Below are positions 11,301-23,300 of a stretch of 64,000 nucleotides of DNA, piece after piece. The translations under genes were made by a program, and so were the position numbers. The first letter of the stretch is position 1. Each line of letters starts with the position of its first letter. Origin of the DNA: Ichthyophis bannanicus (Eukaryota > Chordata > Amphibia > Gymnophiona > Ichthyophiidae); the NCBI GenBank assembly GCA_033557465.1, contig CM066043.1:113318778-113382777 (forward strand), written 5' to 3'. The notes under the pieces are model-generated. The model searched no databases. It was not told where the DNA came from and saw only the letters and a list, made by a program, of their open reading frames with translations.

Positions 11301-14300
11301 TTTGTGAATTGCTCTGTTACCCTAGAAAAGCGGTGTATTACATTTTAATAAGCCATAGTATGTGTAAATTTATCTTATGTGTAGTCATTTTGGATAGCCT
11401 GATAGAAAAGTAACTGGGCTTTCTATAGTGTAACGGCTCTTACCTTGTGGTAGGTTATGGGTTCCAGTTTGTCTTCTCGGAGTCTCCTCAGCCTGACCTT
11501 GTCTTTTCTTAGGTCCGTCTTACAGCCAACCAAAAGAACCGGCACACCCTTACAAAAGTGATTGACTTCTGGATACCACTGTACAATACAGAATTTGTCA
11601 AAAATGGCATTAAAAGAACTCAGAGTTTAGCTGTCTCCCAGCTGGAGATATAAAATTGAACTGTGATGGAACTTGCAGAGCCTGCAGTGTCATCCTCTCA
11701 CAGAAGGAGTCGCTGTAGGGAATGATTCAGGAGCTCTAGCTGTGAGGTGCTCACAGTTCCTATAATCCCAGCCTTTTCCAGGAGGAAATAGGTTGAGTTT
11801 GTGCATAAGCAACATAAGCAATTTTTAGAGTATCAGATTTCAAAGATGCTACCTGGTCTACCCACCACTAAATGAACCCTACTGGTGGAGATCCAGGTAG
11901 TACCATACTGTTTTTAGCAGACAAGAAACACCAGTGCAGGGCCATTGAGCCAGCATATGTTCACAGTCTTACAGTGGTCCTGCCCCTTCCAAGGAAGCCC
12001 ACCCATAAAGAGGGAGTGGGATTACCTCAGGCCTCTGAGTGCATGTTGACGTATAGGCTCCATGCTAATCTTTCTTGTTTGCTACTGAAGGTGTGGTGCC
12101 TCCCACAGGATGCCAAAATTTGAAATCCAGCCATGAGCACTGAACTTCCAAGGGGGGAATCATTTTTAAGTGAGGGATTTTTCAGCATAACATACCTTCC
12201 CCCTCCTCCCCATGCCCTGCTCCCTCACCAATCCCTCCCCCCCTTCCATAATCCTTATCTATACACTCACTGCAGAAGCCCACCACTCGGCTTCTTTTCT
12301 GCCCAGCAACCGCAAGTAACTTCAGATCTGGTAGTCGGCTCTTCCTTCCTGTTAATTTTATGAGATCAGTGGCAGGAAGAGTCGGCCATGAGACTTGAAG
12401 CCTCCTGCAGCCGTGATGCTAGCAGAGAAGAAACCAAGCACAGAATGAGTTTCCACTGCTACTCCTCTGTGTCCGAGGTGTGGGGAAGCTCCGCTGGCAG
12501 GTTCATTACTGACATTTACCAGTCTCTTGCATTCAGTGGGAGACTTGGTACATCTGTCAGCAGGAGGTGCTGTAGGAATGATTCAAGAGGACTAGTTGTG
12601 AATATTCTTTCTTTATTAATTGTTCCAAATAATATGCTTAGCCCTGGTGAAGTCTGCCTGTTGGGACCAATGGGAATGGTCACTGAGTATGTGCGGGCCA
12701 AGAGTGTAGTTGCATACATAGTATCCCTACACAGGCTAGATGCAGGAGAACAGATCATCAGGTAGATGGAAATGTCCAGCTGCATGATGCTTAGCCACAC
12801 ACAGTTACGCAGCAGAGCTGCCGAGGGCCATATGGGCCACGTGGTTTTGGAAAGCAGAGCCGCAGAGTTGCCACTTCACAGCTCTCTTTTAGGGGGAAGG
12901 CAGGCAGAATGCTGGAGTCCACTGAATTTTCAGTAGGTGTTAACTACTATGTTTGTATTAAAGTAAAAAAAGAGATCATTTGCACCTTTGTGAGAACATT
13001 GTCAAAGCTTCCAGGGTTGGTGACATCATAGCAGATTAATACCACATGGGCACCTGTGTAGGAGAGGGGGCGGAGTCTGTCATAATCTTCCTGCCCTGCA
13101 AGAGAAAAATTGTGACTGGATGGATGGTACCAGCTGTGTTACACAATGGTGCGGTATTTAATGCATTAACAGGGTGTCTCTCTGTTGCTGGTTCTGCCCT
13201 CAGTATTCCTCCAGCATTTTTGAGTCTCTCAGAGCTCTGCTAGGATCCAGAAGATCATGATTCATGCACTGGGGGACAGGTAGTAGAAATTCTGATATAA
13301 ACTGTGAGAACATCTCCGTCAAAATCTGTGGCATGTCATAGTAGCTGTTGTAAATGAGATGTTGGCTATTCTCTCCTTCAAAATAAAAAAATAAAGTCCT
13401 TCAAATTCCATATTATATATATCACTTGCATTATATAGGCAGAATGATTTTCCAATCTGAAATTTGCCTGATCCGTCTCTGGGTAAAAAGGGGCAGATTC
13501 AGCTGGCTGACCACTTGCAGAAATTTTATTTGGAAATCCCTGTGGATGGTTTAAAAAGCAGACTTTTGTCTCGATGCAGAAGCCCAGTGCTAGAGCCCAT
13601 TGCTAAAGCTGTAGTGCAGGGTTTCCTAATACAAGCTTAACACAGTTTTGCTCAGCGATGATGTAGGCAAACAGCATTCAAAGACTGCATTAAGCAAGGA
13701 GAGCAAGCGACACATGTGCACACAGGCCGGCATTATGTTTGGCACCTGTGTACAAGTGCTGCCATGCTTGTAAATATCTCCCTTCCTAGCAGTGAGTGGG
13801 GATTGGCTCACACACTGATAAGGAGGGAGATAAAAAAGAAAACCCAACAGTCCGTCTTCCACCTGATTCCCCCCCCCCCCAAGAAAGAAATCATTGGTGG
13901 TCCTAGTGGGCTTTGCTTCCCCCTCCCCCGGTACTGACAGAGTTGGGAGGCAGGAGCATAGCCTCTGTGCCACCATCTTTGCAAATGGTGATACCTTACC
14001 CCCCCCCCCCCCCCATGCTACATCCTGGGATGCACTTGGTGAGGTAAGTTTGCCAAATAAGGCAAAAGTTCATGCAGTGCATTGTGTGGGGTCCAGTGCC
14101 GCTATTTACAAAGATGGGAGCACGTCCATTTAAGTTTAGAACCACTTATTCAGCAAATCTACTTAAAAGGATAAACCAGCTGAAAATCTGGCATAAAGAT
14201 AAATGGATCATTCTTTACATGGTGGCCACTCTGCTGGATACTGGCCTCCTTTTGTCCTGAACTGTTGTACTACCCACATTTCACAAAGACACACAATAGG

Positions 14301-17300
14301 AGACACTGCATCTCTGTTATTACTTGTTTTGTATTTCCGTGGTGTCACGATATCATATCTCTTGCATTGTGATCATTGTGCTCTAAACAGTCTTCCTACA
14401 CATTGTATTGGTGCCATCTTGCTGTCTCTATTGCATTTCTAATACTGACAATTGGGCATAACACAATGAGAAACAAATACCAATCCTCGCAGAACTTGAT
14501 TAGGGACATTATACAGCACCTCTTTGTAATAGATGCAGCTATAAGAGCAATCATCAGTCCTAATAATCCCTTTATATTCTCCAAAAAATGGAGCAATTCT
14601 CTTAATATAAAATTTATAAATAAAATCATAAAGTTTTAAACTCCTGTTACAATGTAAGCACAGAACAGGCTTCTGACTGTGTACCCTTGTTGTATGTAAA
14701 CCGCACTGATAACAAATAGCGCGGTATATAAGAGTTGTTAAATAAATACAGTAAATTAAATAAATAAAAATGTTTTATTTTTAGCCCAGCAGATTTTTAT
14801 GTTCCTTTGGACTTTGAAACCGGAATCACAAGAATCTAACAGCAGGAACCTTCATTTCCCAAGATTTTGTGTCCCTTCCTAACTGGTCCAGTCACTGTGG
14901 CAACGGTCCTGGGCCAGACTATGCTCCAGGGCTTCTTGAACCCTGCATTCATGGACTCTGAATTAGGCCATTAGGTGGCGCTGTTGCATGATAACTGGGA
15001 CCCCACAGTCTCTCATCCCAGAATTATGCAGGAGCTGAATTAAAATTCTCCACATGGCAGTACAAAGTGCTGCTACTGAGTCACTGGACTGTTGCAGAAA
15101 TGATGTTTAATGGGAAAAAATTCTTAAAAATATTTTAAATGCATTCCTTCAACACACATTCTTTATAATGGCACATTTTGCAAATTCAAAAACGGACCCC
15201 TCTAAACGATGCTAAACTTAATCCTCTTGCAACTTTAACCTGTCTCCTGTGACTGATAGCACACCTCTTCTCCTGCCGTGGCTACCTGCCAGCTTTGATC
15301 ACACTAACACTATTTTGACCTTCACGGCAGCGCAGTCTTATGCTGTTGCTGCATGTAATTGCTTGTTACAGTTTTCCATTACCTTCTGCAATGGCCTGCT
15401 TTTCCCATCAAGGCATAGGCAGATCAATCAATTGCTTAGGACCCCAAGTAGCTCAAGGCAGACCAGTGGACCTCTGCTCTTCTCTCCTCATTCCACCTAT
15501 CTCCTGCCACCTTCTGTAGCCCTATAAAGCCAGACCTAGCCCTTTACTAGTGAGTGGACAGACACCAAATTGTGGTGTACAGTGAACTGTTGGAAAAGGC
15601 TCAGAAGGCTGTGTTATCACGACAAATTTTGCTGATGTTATAAAGAAAGCTAAAACATGTCACTTCTTTCTCTATAACATCAGCAAAATTTGTCCTTTCC
15701 TTTCTACACCCACTACTAAGACCCTTATCAACTCTCTAGTCACCTCCCATCTTGACTATTGCGACCTGCTCCTCGCTGGCCTCCCTCTGAATCATCGTTC
15801 CCCCCTTAAATCTGCTCAAAGGTTAGCTGCACGGCTTATCTTCCGCCAGTGTCACTTTGCTCATGTAACCCCTCTTCTCAAGTCACTTCACTGGCTCTCT
15901 ATCCATTTCACATCCAGTTCAAACTTCTCCTAGTGACTGACAAGTGCATTCATTCTGCGGTTTCTCACTGCCTTTCCTCTCTTATCTTACTCAGCACCCC
16001 TCCTCAAGAACATCCCTTTTATCTGTGCCTTTCTCTGCTACTGCCAACTCCAGACTTCGTTCATTCCACCATGCTGCTCCATATGCCTGGAACAAACTAG
16101 CTGAGTCTATGCGTCAGGCTCCTTCTCTGGCCCCATTCAAATCCAGGCTAAATACCCACCTCTTTGAGGCTATTTTTGGATCCTGATGTTCCTCACTCTC
16201 TTGTCCACTACTGATGTGTATCTTGCCGTATTCTAGCCCCCAATATTGCTATGTTTTTGTCTTGATTAGATTGTAAGCTCTGATGAGCAAGGACTGTGTC
16301 TTACATGTACAGCGCTGCATATACCTTGTAGCGCTATACACAAGCTTAGTAGTAGTAGTAGTAATTAGGGACCCTGCATTTTCATTTTTCCTGGGAATTT
16401 ATTTCAAGAAGAACAAAAGTGGGGAAAATAATCAGTGGAAAAGTGATTAACCATTTTTCCTGGGGAAATAGAAACATAGAAACATGATGACAGAAAAAGA
16501 CCACAAGGCCCATCTAGTCTGTCCTTCCATAACAACAACTACAACAGTCCACTTTTTACCTTTAGAGATCCTCTGTGTTGGTCCCATGCTTTTTTGAATT
16601 CAGTTACTGTCCTCATCTCTACCACCTCCACTGGGAGACTATTCCACGGATCCACTACTCTTTCCGTAAAGAAATATTTCCGCATATCACTCCTGAATCT
16701 ATCTCCCTTCACCCTCATCCCATGTCCCCTCGTCACAGAACATGCTTTCAATTGAAAGAGGCTCTCTCCCTGAACATTTATGCCACGGAGGTATTTAAAC
16801 ATCTCAATCATATCACCTCTATCCCGCCTTTCCTCTAAGGTGTACATATTAAGATCCTTAAGTCTGTCCTCATATGCTTTATAATGAAGACCACTAATCA
16901 TCTTAGTAGCAACCCTCTGCACCGACTCCATCCTGTTCACATCCTTTTGAAGGTGCGGTCTCCAGAATTGCACACCATACTCCAAATGAGGTCGCACCAA
17001 AGACTTATACAGAGGTATTATCACCTCCTTTTTTCTGCTAGCCATTCCTCTCCGTATGCACCCAAGCATCCTTCTAGCTTTTGCCGTCGCCTTTTCTACC
17101 TGTTTAGCTACTTTAAGATCATCGGACACAACTATGCCTAGGTCCCGCTCTTCTTTAGTGGACAAAAGTACTTCACCTCCTATACTGTATTGCTCCCTTG
17201 GATTGCTGCAGCCCAAATGCATGACCTTACATTTTTTAACATTAAATCCCAGTTGCCAAATTCTAGACCATTCTTCAAGCTTAGCTAGATCCCTCCTCAT

Positions 17301-20300
17301 GTTATCTACATCTTCCTGGGTGTCTACTCTATTGCAGATTTTGGTATCATCCGCAAAGAGGCAAACCTTACCCGACAGCCCTTCCGCTATATCACTAACA
17401 AAGATGTTAAAAAGAATCGGACCAAGGACAGATCCCTGGGGCACACCACTGGTAACATCCTTCTCCTCAGAGTGAGCTCCATTTACTTGTACTCTTTGTC
17501 GCCTCCCACCCAACCAATTTCTAACCCAAGCAGTAACTTTAGGGTCCATCCCTAGGGTGCTCAGTTTGTTTATAAGTCGCCTGTGAGGAACAGTGTCAAA
17601 GGCTTTACTGAAATCTAAATACACCACATCTAGAGCTCTCCCGCGGTCCAACTCCCTGGTCACCCAGTCAAAGAAATCAATCAGATTTGTCTGACAAGAC
17701 CTGCCTCTGGTGAATCCATGCTGCCTCGGATCCTGTAATCCGCTGGACTCCAGAAACATCACTATTTTCTCTTTCAACAGCGTTTCCATTAATTTACTCA
17801 CCACTGAAGTTAAACTAACCGGCCTGTAGTTTTCAACCACATCCTTACTACCGCTTTTGTGTAAAGGCACCACATGAGCCTCTCTCCAGTCCTTTGGCAC
17901 CACTCCCGACTCCAACGAGGCATTGAAAAGGTCAGTCAGTGGAGTTGCTAGAACGTCCCCAAGTTCCCTCAGTATTCTAGGGTGTATCCCATCCGGTCCC
18001 ATCGCTTTGTCTATTTTAAGTTGAGCTAGTTTCTCACGAACACAGTCTTCTGAAAATTGTTCAAGATGTCCCTCGCTTCTGGACTTTATTTAGATGGACA
18101 AAAAATATTTTCTTTTGAGTCAATTGCTTACTTTGCTTTCATGATTTTATTATATTGTATATCACAGTAAAACCTTTGTCTAGTCAATGGCCTAACTATG
18201 GGCCCTATTTACTAAGGGGGTAATATTCAGCCCACGGTGGTCAGCATGGCAGCTGCGGGTAAAGAGCTCTGGATATTCAGCATCCGTATCAGCATAGGCA
18301 ATCTGCATAGCACGTAGGATGGCTTTTTGCCTGTCCAAAGTTACACTATGTGGTTTATTATCTGGATAGTGGCTTCTTCCCAGCTCCCCCTATGGACCAT
18401 CCCAGCATGTCTGAATAGTGCCGAGGTCAGAGGAAATTATTCAATGACACTCTCTGGATAGTGCCGCTTAATATCCCTCTCACCGGGACTTCCTTCTAAC
18501 TGGAGAAGTCCTTTTGAATATTGACGCCTAAGCATTTTTCCCAACTGCAGTGCCTTTGAGGGAGGCTCTGGCAACCATAGGTTGTGGTGTTTCTGGTACC
18601 TGCAGAGTGCTATTAGAAGCCTCCTTGCCGTCCACAGCCCTCATTGCTCACGCTCACTCCTGTCTGGCACGCCTGGGTCTTAGACATTCAAAGCTGTACC
18701 TATAATCCCACAGTTCTGGCCAATCATCATAAGAATCTAAGATCTTCCATACTGGGTCAGACCAAAGGTCCATCAAGCCCAGGATTCAGTTTCCAGCCAT
18801 GGCCAATCCAAGTCACAAGTACCTGACATATCTGCAAAATAGCCAGATTCAATGCTACAGTACTTATCGCCAGGACCATGAGAACCACATGGCATTATGA
18901 GTAAGAGCCATTTTGCACTGAGAGTCGATAGTTTCTGCCTTACCCCAAAATGCTGTTCTTCCTCTGCTTCTCTTATTTGGAGCAGTAAGAGGTCTGTGCT
19001 GTGGCTGGCACAGCAATTAAGCATAGTTACTCACCTGTAACAGGTGATCTCTGGGAACAGCAGGAATTTAGTCTTCACATATGGGTATTGTCGGTACCGA
19101 TGGAGCCTGTGCGGGAACGCTCCCCAGCATCCAATTAGGAAGCTTTTGGGAGCATCCCACAGTGCCCACGTGCTGCATTCCCGCCTTTCCCAACTGCCTC
19201 TCTCCAGTTGAGTTTAAAGCTGAGACAAAGAGAGAGAGAGGGAAAGAGAAAGAGATAGAGAAATACAACTCCTAGGGGAGGTGGGTGGGTTGTGAAGACT
19301 AAATTCCTGCTGTTCCCGGAGATCACCTGTTACAGGTGAGTAACTATGCTATCTCCAGGAACAAGCAGGAATGTAGTCTTCACATATGGGGACTCCCTAG
19401 CTTTAGATGCCAGGGAGAGACCTCAGAAGTTGTGTGTCCCTGTGAAAGGGCTCCACCTCCCCCCATGGATCTCTGGCATCCAACCAGGGATGGTGGTAAG
19501 AGTTGATTAGATATGGAACAGGTGTTGAAGAACAGCCTGACCAAACAAGGCATCCCAGCGGGAGTCCTTGTCCAAGCAGTAATGGGCTATGAAAGTATGA
19601 ACCGAGGCCCAAGTGGCTGCTCGACAGATGCTGTCGATAGACACAGAGTGCAGATGAGCCATTGAAGCTGCCATGGCTCTCACATTGTGAGCTGTGACAT
19701 GGCCCTCCAGAGGAAGATTCTTACTCTGATAGGCAAACGAAATACACTGAGCAATCCAGTTGGACAGTGTTCTCTTGGAGACTGGAAGTCCCAAATGAGA
19801 AGGATCAAAAGCAACAAAGAGTTGAGAGGACTTTCTATGTTGCTGTATTCTTTGCAAGTAAAAGGCTAAAGCTCTTTTACAGTCCAAAGTATGAAGATTC
19901 CTTTCTGCATTAGATGCATGAGGCCTTGGAAAAAACACAGGCAGGTAGACCGCTTGGTTTAAATGAAAAGGCGAGACCACCTTTGGCATAAAGTGTGGAT
20001 GAGTCCTAAGGACTACCTTGTCATGATGGAACCTTGTATAAGGTGGATCAGCCACTAGTGCCTGCAACTCACTGATGCGACTTGCTGATGTGATTGCAAT
20101 GAAAAAGATAACTTTCCAAGAAAGGAATTTTAATGAGGTAGTAGCTAAGGGTTCGAAAGGTGGCTTCATGAGCTGGCCAAGAACCAGGTTTAAGTCCCAT
20201 GCCACCGGTGGTGGCCTAATGGGAGGCTTAGTTAGGAGAAGGCCTCTCATAAATCTTGCTATAAGAGGATGGGAGGCAGGGCCGGCCCGTCCATTGAGCG

Positions 20301-23300
20301 AGAATGTTGTTCGCACAGGGCCCCGCGCTTCAGGGGGCCCCGCGCGAACCACATTCTCGCTTAATGGACTGCTGCAGAGGGAGCCGGGGAAGCCCGCGCG
20401 AAGCCCCGGCTCCCTCTGCACAGCGCGCCAGCGTGAAGAGCCTTTACCTTCACGCTGGCGGCTGTTTCAATGAAGCGTGCACCTGGAAAATAAAAGTTTG
20501 GACAAAAAATATAATATATATATTTTTTTTTTAAAGAAAGAAAGAAAGAACTGGCGGTACCAGTATAGCGTCGAGGAAGGCAGCCGCGACCACAAAAAAG
20601 AAGGAATAAGGGAAAAATTTTCTGCGGTGACAAGAACAATGACCTGCTGGCTCTGCAGAAAATGAAGAACTGGAGAGAGGCAGTTGGGAAAGGTGGGAAG
20701 GCAGCATGCAGGTGCTGTGAGATGCTCCCAAAAGCTTCCTAATTGGATGCTGGGGAGCGTTCCCGCACAGGCTCCGTTGATACCCATATGTGAAAACTAC
20801 ATTCCTGCTTGTTCCTGGAGATTGAATTTTAAAAAGTAGCTAATGTAGGCAATAAAATGAGGAAGCTTTAAACTGATTTTCACCTTTCATAAAATCTGAG
20901 ATTTATGGGTAAAAATGGATTTAAACTGAATAGAAAAGTCCCTAGAAAAGAAAACCCATAAATATCACTCGAGAGAAATACTAAATAGCACTATGGGAGA
21001 ACCTAGCTATGCCATGGTCACTGCTCAGTCAGGGTGAGAGTGACATCCCAGCAGGACATGCTGTGGCCACCCTGTCCATGCAGGTGGTGGCCGGGCACTA
21101 CAATGTCCCAGCCATTGCCCTATGCCCTGTGCAGATGCATCCTGCCCAGGCCACCCTGTCCGGGCCATACCCACAGTACCTTGCTCCTCATTATGCACAT
21201 TGGCAGGCTAACACTGGAAACAGTGCAAGCAGTAAGGGCTGAATAAAGTGTAGGCAGCCACAACACACTGGATAGACAGACACACACTCCCACACTTATG
21301 CCAGCATTGTGCAAATATAGAGGCTTTTGGCAGCCCTGGCCACCACACCAGTCCTGGGCACAGTGCAGGGATGGCTATGGTACGCAATACTGTTGGGGTC
21401 ACTCTCCGGGGTGGTAAACACTGTCAGAAACCAAAACGGAAACACACTCCACAGATATCAGAAAGTTTGCTATGATGCAGCCCTATCAGCAAATTGTGCT
21501 TAACTTAGGAATTGATATCTGCCATTAATCATAGCAACCTTTATATATATGTGTAACGTATTCCCAAGTTTAGGGCGGCATTGCTAAAGTATGCAAGTGC
21601 TAGTATTGGGAGATGCTGCTGCGCAAAGGGCCCAACAGCCTGACTCTCCATGAGGCTTTGGATAGTGGAGCCTGTGGTTGTGGGTGTTTATGCCCCTGTC
21701 GGCCGCTGCTCTAGGGCAGAGGTTCCCAACTCCGGTCCTGGTCGGCCAAACACTGTTCAGGTGTTCATGCTGTCCCTAATGAATATGCATGAGATACATT
21801 TGCTTACAATGGGGCGGCGCATACTACTGCAGCACAGGCATATTTATTAGGGACAGCATGAAACCTGAATGGTGTTTGGCCCTCCACGACTGCAGTTGGG
21901 AAACTCTACTCTAGGGATTGCACATGTTTATGGTGTCTTTGCTCTGTAGGGTAAAATATAGGCGTTTCAGGCATGTTTATGTTATCTGCAATAAAGGTTC
22001 CATCTTTATTATCACGGTTTAGTACTGGGTAAAATATAGGGAAAAGGTTGGCAGGAGCCACAGCTGGGACTTGAACTTGTGACCTTCTGCTCCTGAACAC
22101 ACTGGCTGTGTGTACTGCACCAAACTGTTGCCACAGGGACAGTTCATTCCCTGGGGATACCATGACTGTTCGTCAGACAGACCTTGTCTGTTGCAGTGCA
22201 TGGCACCCACCTAAATGGGGCTAGGCCATGGTCTGCTGTGGGCAGATGCCACTGCCCCCTCCGCCACCAGCACCCCTCCGCCACCATGCTGCCATGCCAT
22301 TATGCCGGTGGTGTGCAGTCCCAGGCCATCCAGTATGCTGGTAGGCAGATGCCTATGGTGTGGGTTCTCAGGTAGGGGTGCCTACATGGACATGCGTGCT
22401 TCCCCCCTGCCTGGCAATGTTATGTGCCCTTGGGGGTACCTGCTGGGTAATCTCCCCTGTGACACTGTGGGACACACACTCGTGCCCATGTTGGACCCTC
22501 AGCCGTTGCTGTCTTGCTGCTTTACAGTTTTGGCATTCCTATGTGCCACCTAGGCATCTGCCTAGCCCACACTGTGTCCCAGCTGGACCACAGCATGTGC
22601 TGCCTGTAGCCCCCTGATCCCATTTACAGCATCAGTACAGTTGCCGTTTCCTACGTGCCCACTCTGCTGTTGCTGCACATGTGCACGCCATAACAAACCT
22701 GCCCAATCAAAACGGCAGAAACCCTGATCAGCGCTATTTCAATGTGGGATCATTCACTTTGTAAGGAGACAGAGCATAGACCCTTCCAAACATGATATCT
22801 TAATTTATACGCTTTATTTATTTATTTATTTATTTATTTACAGTCTCTTATATACCGCACTATTCAGCATCAGCGCGGTTCACATGGAACAAAAAATGCT
22901 CAGTACAATTAACATGTAAGAGTTTACAGATAACAGGGCAAGAAACTTGGATAACAGGGGTAAACTATTTACAGCATTTGCTACATAAACTTGTATAACA
23001 GTGGCAAACTATTTACAAATATTGCTACATAAAGTCGTATGATCAGTAGTGTTGCTTTATGTTTATCATTAATATCACTATTGGCCAGCTTGGTTATTGG
23101 GATTTTAGATGTGGTTCTGGTCCTTTTATATGTTTATTTGCCTTTGTGGTCCCTGCACATGTATCACAAGTATCACTTTTCTGGGTTTCCCTGCCTGAAA
23201 TGGTTTCTCTTTCCTGCAAATGTGCCTTAACACAAGGGTTTCACTGGCATTAGTGTTCAGACCTGGATTTCACAGCATTAGTGTGTCTGGAGCCTCTCCC

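Larger units (their letters stand above)
8394..11443 (-). other. RHOD-like intron 4 (3.05 kb)
   Basis: Bounded by donor GTAAGA (11443) and acceptor CTCTCAG (8394). It holds a CR1-like fragment, a LINE 3' tail and a SINE-split MITE, listed separately. In 8394-9180 and 9480-10430 I see no gene or recognisable repeat. Confidence 0.85.
19021..20822 (-). mobile_element. Second DIRS element, internally deleted, with GC-rich insertion
   Basis: Same architecture as the first but of a different subfamily. The left repeat (in element orientation) is 20822-20640 and the right repeat 19205-19022. The internal complementary region at 19291-19390 pairs with 19022-19079 and matches the outer left end. Only the recombinase remains; Gag, RT and RNase H are gone. 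A GC-rich foldback at about 20275-20465 sits where the recombinase is cut. Internal deletion with intact end signals suggests a derivative that once moved in trans. Confidence 0.85.

Noticed and set aside
16575..17475. Plus-strand frames over the CR1 RT
   Set aside because: Antisense shadows of the long RT frame on the minus strand.
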